Shown: positions 35,047 through 43,887 of the stretch, one piece after another
Numbering within the stretch: the stretch's first letter is position 1
Layout of the letters: each line of letters begins with the position of its first letter
From: Amygdalobacter nucleatus
Lineage (GTDB): Bacteria; Bacillota; Clostridia; Saccharofermentanales; Fastidiosipilaceae
Length of the DNA: 64,000 bases
Direction: 5' to 3'
NCBI RefSeq assembly: GCF_029167365.1
Contig: NZ_JARFNM010000001.1
Coordinates: 1,518,681 to 1,582,680, forward strand
Notes under the pieces: generated by a model
What the model was told of the DNA's origin: nothing
Database searches by the model: none
Seen by the model: only the letters and a program-made list of their open reading frames with translations
Translations under genes and position numbers: made by a program

Positions 35047-36423
35047 TTAATTATTGTCAATTAATAGTTCTTTGGGATTCTTTCTTAGTATATTATATGA
35101 AGAAAGAATCAATGATACAAGAAGTACCAAACTCACAAATATAACTACATAAATTATAAATTTAGGTAACATATTTATATCTAAACTTGATAAAGTCTTG
35201 TTAAAGCCTTCAGCTTCTGCCCCACCGCCTAATTGGCTAGACGCAGATTGTCTGGCTATTTGTTTAGCTATCTCACCGGTAACCTTATTCAATATATTGT
35301 TCCCAAGCTTATCAGCTGTATATTGAGCTAAGAAATAAGAACCGAAAAGTGCGGGAAAGGATATGAATACCATCTCAATTATAAATTGTCCGAAAATTTC
35401 TAATTTTGATATGCCTAATGACAGTAATACCGCTATCTCTTTCTTTCTTGCATTCATCCATAAGAACAGCAACAATGAAACTACAACGCCTGCAAATATT
35501 AATGAACCGGCAAACAGTTTGTTTGATATTGAATAGATGCCCGATATGGATTGCTGTAATGCTGGATAATTTGATGTGCTCTTAATCAAATTATATTCTC
35601 TCCAATTTATATCCAATTTCCCAAGATCCCTTATTACGCTATCAAGACTTTTATCACCTTTTACGAAGAATGTTGCATCTTGATATACAGCTGTATTTTC
35701 TGTGTTTCCATAAACTTTAGCAGCAGTGTGAACATCGGTAATCAACGTGTTTTCATAAAGCTCTTGTGCAGCACTCACTCCTCCACTGTTATGTCCATCA
35801 AACAAACCTTTAATTTCTACTTCTACGGTTTCATTTGCTCCCTTTTCATTATCGGCATCAAATAAATTGGATTTTAATTTAATTTTATCTCCGACTTTCA
35901 GATTGTTTTTTGCTGCTAAATCCTTATGCATCAAAACTTTATTTTTATCATCGTTTTTTAAATGATTTCCTTCAACTAATTTATATGCTTCTGATACAAA
36001 TTTTGTTTCTTTTGACGAGTCGTTAACACCTGTCAACATAACCGTTCTTTTAAAATTCTTAGCTCTCTCCGGTGATTGATTTGCAAGTGTCTCTTCAGTT
36101 TCAATAATATCATAATCAACTAGATCCGCGACGCTGTTTATTCTTTTTACATAGGAGTCTATACTGTCTGCTTGAGATATCTTTTTAATGTCTTCACCTT
36201 TTACATTTCCTCCGCCCCTAGGTGTTCCCGGATTTACTTGTCTATTGATCTCCATAGAAAAACTGTTTGTTATGTTGGCAAAGGTTTCTTTTGAGGCTCT
36301 GTCTGTGGCATCTTTGATAGATAAACTAATGAGACACAAAGTTGCCATTGATAAAATAACCAATATAAGAATCAATGATTTTAAGCTTTTTCTGGTTACA
36401 TAAGCAAATGCATTTTTTATCAT
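35047..36423 (-). CDS. FtsX-like ABC transporter permease (second)
   Basis: MacB/FtsX-type permease of 458 residues: one N-terminal helix (about 14-34), a large extracellular domain (~40-300) and three C-terminal helices (about 308-330, 350-372, 425-450). The MacB-like core motif WMNARKKEIAVLLSLGISK precedes helix three. Such permeases work as mechanotransmission exporters or lipid/peptide extractors. Its start abuts the ATPase stop (36423), so the genes are coupled. Confidence 0.85.
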   Translation of the reverse strand: MIKNAFAYVTRKSLKSLILILVILSMATLCLISLSIKDATDRASKETFANITNSFSMEINRQVNPGTPRGGGNVKGEDIKKISQADSIDSYVKRINSVADLVDYDIIETEETLANQSPERAKNFKRTVMLTGVNDSSKETKFVSEAYKLVEGNHLKNDDKNKVLMHKDLAAKNNLKVGDKIKLKSNLFDADNEKGANETVEVEIKGLFDGHNSGGVSAAQELYENTLITDVHTAAKVYGNTENTAVYQDATFFVKGDKSLDSVIRDLGKLDINWREYNLIKSTSNYPALQQSISGIYSISNKLFAGSLIFAGVVVSLLLFLWMNARKKEIAVLLSLGISKLEIFGQFIIEMVFISFPALFGSYFLAQYTADKLGNNILNKVTGEIAKQIARQSASSQLGGGAEAEGFNKTLSSLDINMLPKFIIYVVIFVSLVLLVSLILSSYNILRKNPKELLIDNN

Positions 36424-37064
36424 TATTCAACCTCCACTTTTTTCAATTTTTTACCACTTAATTCTAAAATTATATCTGCAGAATCCGCCACTTCCTTACT
36501 GTGTGTTACAACTATTACGCATTTATTTCTATTTTTAGCTAATTTCTTTAATATATCAATTATTTCTCCGGCTGTAACACTGTCTAAATTACCGGTAGGT
36601 TCATCAGCCAGTATTATCGGAGCCTCCGATACCAATGCTCTGCCAATAGCTACCCTTTGTTGCTGTCCACCGGATAACTTCATAACATTTCTTTTTATTT
36701 GTTTCTGATCTAGTCCCAGTTCAAATAGTATACTTTCATCAGCTGACTTATTAACCAATCTAATATTTTCAAGTGGTGACAAATAGTCAATTAAATTATA
36801 GTTTTGAAATACCAAAGATATATTATTTTTTCTATGATTACTATATCCCTTTTCTTCTATATCTTCATTCTTAAATAATATTTTTCCTATTTGAGGTTTA
36901 TCAAGACCGGCAAGCAATGAAAGAAGTGTGGATTTTCCTGTTCCTGACTTTCCTACTATCGCATAAAACTTCCCAGGTTCAAATTTTTGATTTACTCCTG
37001 ACAAAACTTTTTCTTTAGAATTTGCATAACTATATGCTACATTCTTTATTTCTAATATATCCAT
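36423..37064 (-). CDS. ABC transporter ATP-binding protein (MacB/LolD-like)
   Basis: ATPase of 213 residues with Walker A GKSGTGKST (near residue 38), Q-loop VFQNYNLIDYLSPLENI, signature LSGGQQQRVAIGRAL and Walker B IILADEPTGNLDS, the standard MacB/LolD/BceA class. It lies between two FtsX-like permeases and should power both as a heterodimer. Confidence 0.93.
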   Translation of the reverse strand: MDILEIKNVAYSYANSKEKVLSGVNQKFEPGKFYAIVGKSGTGKSTLLSLLAGLDKPQIGKILFKNEDIEEKGYSNHRKNNISLVFQNYNLIDYLSPLENIRLVNKSADESILFELGLDQKQIKRNVMKLSGGQQQRVAIGRALVSEAPIILADEPTGNLDSVTAGEIIDILKKLAKNRNKCVIVVTHSKEVADSADIILELSGKKLKKVEVE

Positions 37065-37073
37065 TATTTTCTC

Positions 37074-38357
37074 CTAACTTATTTTTGATAATATTTCTTT
37101 AGGCTTCTTGATTAATATTAATGAAGAAGCAAATAAAACTGATAAAACAATAATACTTATTAATATTAAATAGCTTTGTCCAAGTGTTGCTATATTTAGC
37201 ATAAAACTACTATTATTTATTAAGCTTCCACCGAAAACCATTGATTCGTCTGATTTAATGAATCCATCAACAATTATTTTTAACAATACATTCCCTAAAA
37301 ATAAGGAAGTTATTACGCCTAGGACAGATATGAATACTAACTCTAATATAAATTGCATTATAATCTTTATCTTAGAGGTACCGATTGATAATAATATACC
37401 TATCTCATAAATTCTTTCTCTTAACCATAGAATCAAGATTAATGAAAGAACAACCATACCACCTAACATAATAGAATAAGTCATTATTTTTATTATATGT
37501 TTTATTCCACTCACTGACTCCAGAGACTCTTCAAACGCACTATTATCTTTCTCAATAGAATAATTTGATTCATCAATTTTAAGCTCTTTCAATTTGTTAA
37601 GAGCTGAATGTGTAGATTCTGCACTATTAGAATACATCAAGATTTTATTTGCAATTTGATTATTTCCGGTCTTATTTAATATCTCTTGACTAGTTGAATA
37701 ATCCACGAACACCATATTTTCACTGAAATCAGAAGATAATCCCGTGTATTTTTCTTGTTTTTTGCCGGAAAAAATCCCTATAATTTTGAATTTATGATTT
37801 CCAAATTGTCCGTTGCTCTCTGTATCCAGTAATTCAAGATTAACCTCATCACCTAATTTTAGATGATTTTGTTTGGCAAATTCTTCATGTACAAGAATTG
37901 AATTCTTATCATTTTCTCCTATACTCTTACCTTCTTTAACGGTAAATACTCCACTGCTAAATAAAATATTTCTTTTAGTATTATTTGTAGCTTCGAATGA
38001 AACAACATTCTTTAATTCGCCAGATATATCTTCCCTGTTTATTTTTTGTTCTCCGCTAACTACTTTCGCATCTTTTAGTTTTGCCAATCCATCAAATTGA
38101 ATTATTTTTTCTTCAATTTCTTTTATTTTTTCAATATCTTTAAATTGATTTACATTAAAATGTTTACCGTCTTTTTTTGTTATTGATATTGAAGCATTAG
38201 AATTTTTATATAAAGTCTTTTCTATCTTATTACTTGATTTCATTATTGTTAGACAAGAATACAAACAAGAAAGAACTATTGTTAAAATAATAAAAATAAT
38301 AAATGTTCTATTCTTTTTTCTTGTAATATATGCTATTGCATTTTTTATCACTATCAT
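37074..38357 (-). CDS. FtsX-like ABC transporter permease (first)
   Basis: 427-residue permease with the same layout as its partner: N-terminal helix, extracellular domain of ~230 residues, and three C-terminal helices with WLRERIYEIGILLSIGTSK ahead of the second. Low GC and Asn/Lys/Ile-rich composition contrasts with the core genes of the window, pointing to horizontal transfer. It starts the transporter operon, downstream of the thioredoxin/ferredoxin remnants on the same strand. Confidence 0.85.
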   Translation of the reverse strand: MIVIKNAIAYITRKKNRTFIIFIILTIVLSCLYSCLTIMKSSNKIEKTLYKNSNASISITKKDGKHFNVNQFKDIEKIKEIEEKIIQFDGLAKLKDAKVVSGEQKINREDISGELKNVVSFEATNNTKRNILFSSGVFTVKEGKSIGENDKNSILVHEEFAKQNHLKLGDEVNLELLDTESNGQFGNHKFKIIGIFSGKKQEKYTGLSSDFSENMVFVDYSTSQEILNKTGNNQIANKILMYSNSAESTHSALNKLKELKIDESNYSIEKDNSAFEESLESVSGIKHIIKIMTYSIMLGGMVVLSLILILWLRERIYEIGILLSIGTSKIKIIMQFILELVFISVLGVITSLFLGNVLLKIIVDGFIKSDESMVFGGSLINNSSFMLNIATLGQSYLILISIIVLSVLFASSLILIKKPKEILSKIS

Positions 38358-38370
38358 AATACGCTCCTCT

Positions 38371-38520
38371 CTATTTTTTTATCCACAAACTAATTGCATC
38401 CACGGGACAAGCATTTTTACATCGTCCACATCTGATACACTCTAGATGATTACAATTTTCAACTGGAATTTATATTCATTTGGCAAACTTTTTTACATCT
38501 ACCTCAACTAGTACAAAAAA
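38371..38520 (-). pseudogene. 4Fe-4S ferredoxin-type C-terminal remnant
   Basis: Two iron-sulfur motifs can be read with one frameshift: CTS-stop-GRCKKVC (a TGA replaces the second Cys) and CIRCGRCKNACPVDAI, the latter a perfect CxxCxxCxxxCP cluster, ending at a TAG at 38371. This is how NapH/YccM-like polyferredoxins end. The part encoding the membrane helices is gone. Confidence 0.7.
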
Positions 38521-39386
38521 CTACAGCTCCTCTCATACTTTTATTCAAATGATATGAAGCCTTTGTCTTTTCATGTATCAACTTTAACCTTTCAATTGCT
38601 TCCTTGTTTTCACCGTTATCATCAACAGTATCTGTTACAACTCTAACGACATTTACACCCTTGCTTTTCATTTCATTCTGAACCTCAATCAAATCAGGAA
38701 TTTCCTTTACACAAGCTGTACACCAACTTGCAAATACGTTTACCGTAGTAATATCATACTTTTCAAAATACTTACTTGAAAAATCCTTGCCATTTATATC
38801 CTTTGTTGATAGGTTACGTAAATCTTTAACGGACTCTTTGCTAAATGCCTCTGTATTTTCTAAATCAGTTTTTTCTGATAGCACAAAACCATTTTCAGGA
38901 CGCTCTTTTTTATCTGTAATTTCAATCTCAGTATTTTTAAATTCTTCCACAAGATTGCTTTCCGCTCCGCTATTTGTGCTTAAATAGCAATCGTATTTTC
39001 CATCACTTGAAACTCCTATTTTAGTACGAGTATTGCAGCTTGTAATTTCAGATATTTTTTCTTCTGACATATTTTTTTCAAATATACCAATAGTCCCAAT
39101 TCTTTCAATACCATTCTTCCACTTTTTCATAACCATCGCCCATTTTTTCTATAACTGCATTTTTTTGTTTTTCCATCATTTTTTTCAAATGTCAAAAATG
39201 TATAATCTGACGGTTTAAAAGTTTCATTTTTGCCATTTGCATTATTTGACATGCCTGCTTCTTCAGAAATTATGGATTGTCCTTCTCTAATTTTATTGTT
39301 TTCATTACTTTTTTTGACGGCCAACTGCACTTAAACCTAAACATAACGTAAGTAATAGGCATGCTCCTCTTGATACTTTTTTTCAT
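38504..39386 (-). pseudogene. TlpA-like thioredoxin lipoprotein, multiply frameshifted
   Basis: Start ATG at 39384-39386 with an AGGAGGAAAAA ribosome site. One base removed from the seven-A run gives a lipoprotein signal (LLLTLCLGLSAVG, the lipobox Cys now Arg); further shifts near 39310 and 39140 are needed to reach the 38504-39136 frame. That frame has the TlpA redox centre FASWCTACVKEIPDL and a thioredoxin fold, then jumps at about 38525 from the thioredoxin domain into the ferredoxin remnant. A periplasmic-side thiol reductase, now broken. Confidence 0.75.
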
Positions 39387-39731
39387 AAATTTTTCCTCCT
39401 TTATTTTTTACACAATAGAATTTTTTAGCTTTTAATGACATTCTACGCACCTTTTATGAAACGTTGATGAAATATAACGCAATACATCAAATAAAAATGC
39501 CTGCGAAAAATATTTTAACTAAGCATAAGTAAAAGAGCCAGTAAGGTCAGAATAGACATGGTCAATAACGACCTTGTATATTAATGTCTGTCAGATTTAT
39601 AGGAGACTGACGCCTCGGCTTTGTAGGTTGGATTGAATGAGCCGGATGGGATTTATTGACTTTTTATAGCTGGTCTTCTTTTAATTTTAATAAAATTACG
39701 ATATTATCTTGATAAAAAGGAGGATGATATC

Positions 39732-40004
39732 ATGATCAATATTCGTCCAGTTTCTGATTTGAGGAATAAATTCCCTGAGATAGAAGAAACGGTTGTTAAT
39801 TCCAATGCGCCGGTATTTCTTACAAAAAATGGTTATGGAACAATGGTTCTCATGAGCCTTGAGCAATATTCTTCCCTTACTGATGACATAGAAAGAAAGC
39901 TTGATGAAGCAGATGCTTTTGCAGCAAACACCTCTGTTCGCCTTTCTCAAGCTGATGTCTTTGATAGTGTAAGGAGCAGGATCAATGAGCAAGAACACCT
40001 ATAA
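39732..40004 (+). CDS. Phd/YefM-family antitoxin
   Basis: 90-residue antitoxin starting with the YefM-type pattern INIRPVSDLRNKFPEIEETV and with VFLTKNGYGTMVLMS strand core; the C-terminal helix should mask the toxin. AGGAGG lies just upstream of the ATG. It overlaps the toxin start by 20 bases. Sequence 39414-39731 upstream shows no gene. Confidence 0.88.
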   Translation: MINIRPVSDLRNKFPEIEETVVNSNAPVFLTKNGYGTMVLMSLEQYSSLTDDIERKLDEADAFAANTSVRLSQADVFDSVRSRINEQEHL

Positions 40005-40302
40005 ATTAGCCTTTCTTCCACTCTTCAAAGAAGATTTGCTCGAGGTCGTTGACTATATAAGCGTTACTTTGCAAAATCCTGATGTAACCCATCGTCTCGT
40101 TGACGATATTGAATTAGCCATTGTTAAGAGACTCGAAATGCCACTTGCTTTTGCTCCTTACCAATCGGCAAAATTACGAGAACATCCTTACTACAGGATC
40201 AACGTCCGTAATTTTGACGTTTTTTACGTCGTTATCGACAACACCATGGAAGTACGTAGACTTCTATATGCAAAACGAAATATTGATGCACTACCCAAAT
40301 AG
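39985..40302 (+). CDS. RelE/ParE-family toxin
   Basis: 105-residue toxin of the RelE/ParE superfamily (KLAFLPLFKEDLLEVVDYI N-terminus, PYYRINVRNFDVFYVVIDNTMEVRRLLYAKRN C-terminus), either an mRNA interferase or gyrase poison. The reading frame is complete. Its TAG stop codon (40300-40302) doubles as the left target-site copy of the adjacent IS3 element, so the insertion fell exactly at the gene end. Confidence 0.88.
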   Translation: MSKNTYKLAFLPLFKEDLLEVVDYISVTLQNPDVTHRLVDDIELAIVKRLEMPLAFAPYQSAKLREHPYYRINVRNFDVFYVVIDNTMEVRRLLYAKRNIDALPK

Positions 40303-40349
40303 TGATATGTACCCCTTTTACTGGACACAACCAGTGAAAGGGGTTTTGT

Positions 40350-40913
40350 ATGAAATACGATTATGCTTTTAAACTTAATGCTGTAGAACTATATCGCTCT
40401 GGTCAGTGGATTGAGACACCAGAAGGTATAAGTCAAAAGAATTTTAGAAAAAGAATTGTACAATGGTCAAGAATTGCAGATATATATGGTCTTGATTCTC
40501 TTCGGCATCCAACTACATGTAAAGAACGTTCGGCTGAATGTAGATATCAGTTAGTAGCTCGTGTACTTGCTGGTGAATCACAAAAATCTGTTGCTATTAG
40601 TGCAGGAATTGATAGTGGATTATTGTCTAAATGGGTTCAGACATATAAAGTTAAAGGGTATGAAGGATTAAATCTCAAAAAAGGCAGAAAAAGTAAGAAG
40701 GAAGCAAACGTGAGCAAGAAATCCAAACCCACTGATTTAACCCCATCAGAACGTGAAGAATTAATTCGTCTTAGAGCAGAAACTGAATACTTAAAAACGG
40801 AGAATGAAGCAATAAAAAAATTAATCGCCTTGAGACACGAAAAATGGGCTGCGGAACTCAAGGCGAAAAAGCAGCAATCATCAAAGAACTCCGTGAAAAA
40901 GGATACCAATTAA
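40350..40913 (+). CDS. IS3-family transposase OrfA
   Basis: 187-residue DNA-binding part with two helix-turn-helix regions (YAFKLNAVELYRSGQW and QKSVAISAGIDSGLLSKWVQTYK) and a leucine-zipper-like coiled coil (LIRLRAETEYLKTENEAIKKL). The A7 run at 40814-40820 is in the A AAA AAA phase expected for programmed -1 frameshifting, and the -1 frame is open from there into OrfB, so an OrfAB fusion can form. Confidence 0.93.
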   Translation: MKYDYAFKLNAVELYRSGQWIETPEGISQKNFRKRIVQWSRIADIYGLDSLRHPTTCKERSAECRYQLVARVLAGESQKSVAISAGIDSGLLSKWVQTYKVKGYEGLNLKKGRKSKKEANVSKKSKPTDLTPSEREELIRLRAETEYLKTENEAIKKLIALRHEKWAAELKAKKQQSSKNSVKKDTN

Positions 40914-41731
40914 AATATCTCTTAAAAGCTATTGGCATGTCTAAATCAACTTATTATTTTGAGATTAACAAATCAGATGTAGTTGCTGATCGCAATGAAG
41001 AATTACTGATTGTTATTAGAGAAATATTTGAAAAAAACAAGCATAGATATGGTGTTCGTAGAATTTATCATGAATTACTAAATCGTGGATATCATATAAA
41101 TCATAAGCGAGTTCAACGCCTTATGCATAAAGCAGGATTAGCTGGTAAGCGTCCAAAGGAAAAATATCATTCTTATAAGGGCGAAGTAGGTAAGATTGCT
41201 GATAATGTAATAAATAGGGATTTCAGTACAACAGCACCATTGCAGAAATGGACAACAGATGTCTCTCAGTTTAATTTTTCATGGGGGAAATGCTATATCT
41301 CTCCAGTACTGGATATGAATACGAATGAAATCATTTCATATAATTTATCAACAAGCCCGAATCTTGAGCAGGTATCAAGAATGCTGGATAGAGCTTTTGA
41401 AAAATTCCCATCTGTTGAAGGGCTTATATTTCATTCAGACCAAGGTTGGCAGTATATGCATGCCTATTTTAGAAATACCTTACAGAAACACGGTATTGTA
41501 CAGTCTATGTCGCGAAAAGGTAATTGTTATGACAACTGTATAATGGAAACCTTCTTCGGAAGACTAAAGAATGAGATGTATTACGGCTATGAGAAAGATT
41601 ATTCCTCCTTCGAAGAATTCTCAAAAGCAGTTGAAGAATATATAGATTACTATAATAATAAAAGAATTCAGGCAAAAACAAAATGGATGCCTCCTGTACA
41701 ATACAGGATAGCATCCATGTGTCCAGCCTAG
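40844..41731 (+). CDS. IS3-family transposase OrfB (rve/DDE integrase domain)
   Basis: Catalytic half with the DDE triad: WTTDVSQF, IFHSDQGWQY and METFFGRLKNEMYYG, plus the HTH_21 domain (HRYGVRRIYHELLNRGYHINHKRVQRLM). All three acidic residues are intact. In vivo it is probably made as an OrfAB fusion through the A7 slip site. Confidence 0.94.
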   Translation: MGCGTQGEKAAIIKELREKGYQLKYLLKAIGMSKSTYYFEINKSDVVADRNEELLIVIREIFEKNKHRYGVRRIYHELLNRGYHINHKRVQRLMHKAGLAGKRPKEKYHSYKGEVGKIADNVINRDFSTTAPLQKWTTDVSQFNFSWGKCYISPVLDMNTNEIISYNLSTSPNLEQVSRMLDRAFEKFPSVEGLIFHSDQGWQYMHAYFRNTLQKHGIVQSMSRKGNCYDNCIMETFFGRLKNEMYYGYEKDYSSFEEFSKAVEEYIDYYNNKRIQAKTKWMPPVQYRIASMCPA

Positions 41732-41781
41732 TTCATAAATATGTGTCCAGTATTCTGGGTACATATCATAGCCACTTTTTA

Positions 41782-41919
41782 TTAGTGGGTATTCTTATAC
41801 CAGCAATCTCCACGCTTAGCATGAATCGTTGAATGGCAGGATTTACAAAGAGAGAGCAGATTCTCTCTTACGTGCGTTCCACCTTCTGAAATTGGTTTAA
41901 TACGGTGGACTTCCTCCAC
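41782..41919 (-). pseudogene. HNH endonuclease C-terminal remnant
   Basis: The 45-codon frame contains VHRIKPISEGGTHVRENLLSLCKSCHSTIHAKRGD, the beta-beta-alpha metal site of HNH nucleases with the closing CxxCH, ending at TAA (41782-41784). The N-terminal part is missing: upstream in-frame stops occur at once. In 41920-42220 I find only open fragments I cannot identify. Confidence 0.75.
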
Positions 41920-42223
41920 TGTCTATATACAGCTCTAAGAGCTGCCATCTCAAGCTCAACCGATTCAAACGTTTCTTTAGAAATAATGCCAGCATGATGA
42001 GTTGTGTGCAAAAGCTGTCTATTAGAATTATTTGGATCTGCGATTGTAAGCTCTCCCTATTTTTAGACTAATAAAGCCTAGATTTTCTCATCATGATAAT
42101 TAGCCTAAACCATATTTTCCCACTTCACAGGGTGGATGCAACTGGATGTTCTTTTTAGCGATAGCAGGCGTAAATCGTTAAAAGTATAAGACTACAAAGT
42201 TAATTTGTACTCTAATCAAAATA

Positions 42224-42254
42224 AAAAGTATCTGCCAATTAAACAGATACTTTT
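42224..42254. terminator. terminator downstream of the MerR-type regulator
   Basis: AAAAGTATCTG (42224-42234) pairs with CAGATACTTTT (42244-42254) around a 9-base loop, with A/T runs on both sides, so it can act in both directions. It starts 25 bases past the regulator stop. Confidence 0.75.
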
Positions 42255-42279
42255 AGTCATAAGCTTTTCTAGGCAAAAA

Positions 42280-43005
42280 CTATTCACAATAGTATTCAAT
42301 TGCTTTGTTTACAAAATCTGCCGTTCCTTCACCTGCAAAGCGATCAATATTTTTAGTGAAGTCGCCACCTCCAGTATACATTTTACCAAGTACTGATAAT
42401 ATTTCATTCGAACACTTATAGAAATTAGTTGTAATAAATTCTTGCAGTTTCTTAACCAAGGCTTGTGCTTCTTCTGCATCGAACTCCGTTGATTTTAATT
42501 TACCAAATTCAGCAAAAATCAGCATTAGTTGCTGATGCAACACTTTTGTCTCCTCATTACTTCTGCTCTTATCCTTATGTTCAAACTCCTTCCATTCAGC
42601 TGTATTACCCCAAGCCTCCTTTGCTTGTTTTGCATACACATCAATCTTTGCAGTATCGAACGCTGTAAAGTCCATAATATTACCTCCTAACGCTTTAAGC
42701 CCTTTCGCAAAAAGAATTAAATTTTCTAAATGTTCCTTTTTCAAAGTAAGTAAATTAATTTGCTGCTCCAGTGCTAAATTCTTGTCAAAGTTTTCACTAT
42801 AGATGATTTCTTTAATTTCTTTTAGCGGAAATTCCAATTCTCTAAATAGTAAAACTGACTGTAGCATCTTCAAATCATCGTCATTGTATAACCTATAGCC
42901 GCTTTCTGAATAAGCCGTTGCTTTTAATAAACCGATTTTGTCATAGTAATGCAAGGTTCTAATACTGATTCCTGCTATTTTACTTACCTCATTAACAGTT
43001 TTCAC
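42280..43005 (-). CDS. MerR-family regulator with TipAS drug-binding domain
   Basis: 241 residues: a MerR DNA-binding domain (VSKIAGISIRTLHYYDKIGLL, residues 7-27, with SGYRLYNDDDL wing), a dimer coiled coil (about 80-115), and a C-terminal TipAS-type domain (AWGNTAEWKEFEHKDKS...GGDFTKNIDRFAGEGTADFV) that in TipAL/Mta binds thiopeptides or other drugs. The promoter just upstream has the MerR-type 19-bp spacer, so it probably activates itself; no efflux gene is next to it. Confidence 0.9.
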   Translation of the reverse strand: MKTVNEVSKIAGISIRTLHYYDKIGLLKATAYSESGYRLYNDDDLKMLQSVLLFRELEFPLKEIKEIIYSENFDKNLALEQQINLLTLKKEHLENLILFAKGLKALGGNIMDFTAFDTAKIDVYAKQAKEAWGNTAEWKEFEHKDKSRSNEETKVLHQQLMLIFAEFGKLKSTEFDAEEAQALVKKLQEFITTNFYKCSNEILSVLGKMYTGGGDFTKNIDRFAGEGTADFVNKAIEYYCE

Positions 43006-43027
43006 AATCTCACCTCCTGTTATCTTA

Positions 43028-43058
43028 AATCTAAAGTATGACGCTACGTTGTAGTCAA
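43028..43058 (-). promoter_or_regulatory. MerR-type promoter with 19-bp spacer and operator dyad
   Basis: Minus-strand TTGACT (43053-43058) and TAGATT (43028-43033) are separated by 19 bases, the overlong spacing MerR proteins correct by twisting DNA. The spacer contains a GAC…ACGT…GTC dyad. It reads into the MerR-TipAS gene. Confidence 0.75.
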
Positions 43059-43186
43059 ACGGTTTTGTAAAAAATAATTTAATGATTTAAGTTGAGTATA
43101 TAAAGCTTAAGTAGCGCTGCCCTTCAAAACATATTGCATTTGTTTCACATTTGAAACACAACAGCGGTAATAGGAGGTGTAAAACT

Positions 43187-43464
43187 ATGGCTAAAACCGC
43201 AAACATCAATATCAGTATCTAACCAGAATTAAAGCAAAATGCTGAAGAACTCTTTGATAACTTTGGTATCTCGGTTACCGATGCCATTAATATTTTTTGC
43301 ATACGTCCATCACGGAAGGCGGTTTTCCTTTTACGATCAAACAACCAAGGTTTAACGCTGAAACACCGGCAGCTATGCAAGAAGCTAGAAGAATTTCTAG
43401 AGACCCTGACGCACCGTCTTATTCTTCCATTGAAGAGTTAAAGAAGGCGTTACTGTCTGACTGA
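43187..43464 (+). pseudogene. RelB/DinJ-family antitoxin, broken
   Basis: ATG at 43187 after AGGAGG. The protein starts ANINISI, then an in-frame TAA follows at codon 12; the frame continues PELKQNAEELFDNFGISVTDAINIF (DinJ core) and shifts by one base at the T6 run 43293-43298 before EGGFPFTIKQPRFNAETPAAMQEARR and a normal end at 43464. Two lesions leave no intact antitoxin, although the toxin behind it is intact. Confidence 0.8.
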
Positions 43465-43742
43465 TGTACAAGATAAAGTTCACGAACGCTTATAAGAATA
43501 GTTATAAGCGTATGATTAAGCGTGATATCGATGTTTCTCTTTTAGATGAAGTGGTTGATAGTTTAAGACAAGGCATTGCACTTGATCCTAAACACAAAAA
43601 CCACATGCTAAAAGAAAGATTCTCCGGTTATTTTGAGTGTCACATCAAGCCTGACTGCTTACTCGTTTATCTGAGAGAGGATGATATTCTTACTCTCACA
43701 CTTATCGATACCAGTAGCCATGCAGACCTGTTCAACATGTAA
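43464..43742 (+). CDS. yafQ: YafQ-family mRNA interferase toxin
   Basis: 92-residue RelE-fold toxin that cuts mRNA on the ribosome. KNSYKRMIKRDID start, KNHMLKERFSGYFECHIKPDCLLVYL and DTSSHADLF carry the His/Asp residues of the YafQ active site (His in HxL, HIKPD, SHxDLF). The Trp usual in PDWLL is Cys here. Start ATG overlaps the antitoxin stop (TGATG at 43462-43466). Reading frame is complete, yet its cognate antitoxin is broken. Confidence 0.85.
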   Translation: MYKIKFTNAYKNSYKRMIKRDIDVSLLDEVVDSLRQGIALDPKHKNHMLKERFSGYFECHIKPDCLLVYLREDDILTLTLIDTSSHADLFNM

Positions 43743-43887
43743 ATATTTGAACATATCATTCTTTCACAGGTAGTTAGTACTGCAAGATTCTAACCCGAAT
43801 AATAAGCTAATCCATTATTGCTTTCATTTGCTTGCATACGCTTGCTTATTTTTTTGTAAAATATAGACGGAAAGGAGTGTTAATATT

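Larger units (their letters stand above)
40303..41768 (+). mobile_element. IS3-family insertion sequence (IS150-like), complete
   Basis: 1466 bp with terminal inverted repeats at 40303-40329 and 41742-41768 (both start TGATATGTACCC and share ACTGGACACA) and a 3-bp target duplication TAG at 40300-40302 and 41769-41771. Both frames orfA and orfB are open and a frameshift signal is present. It appears intact and may be active. Confidence 0.93.
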
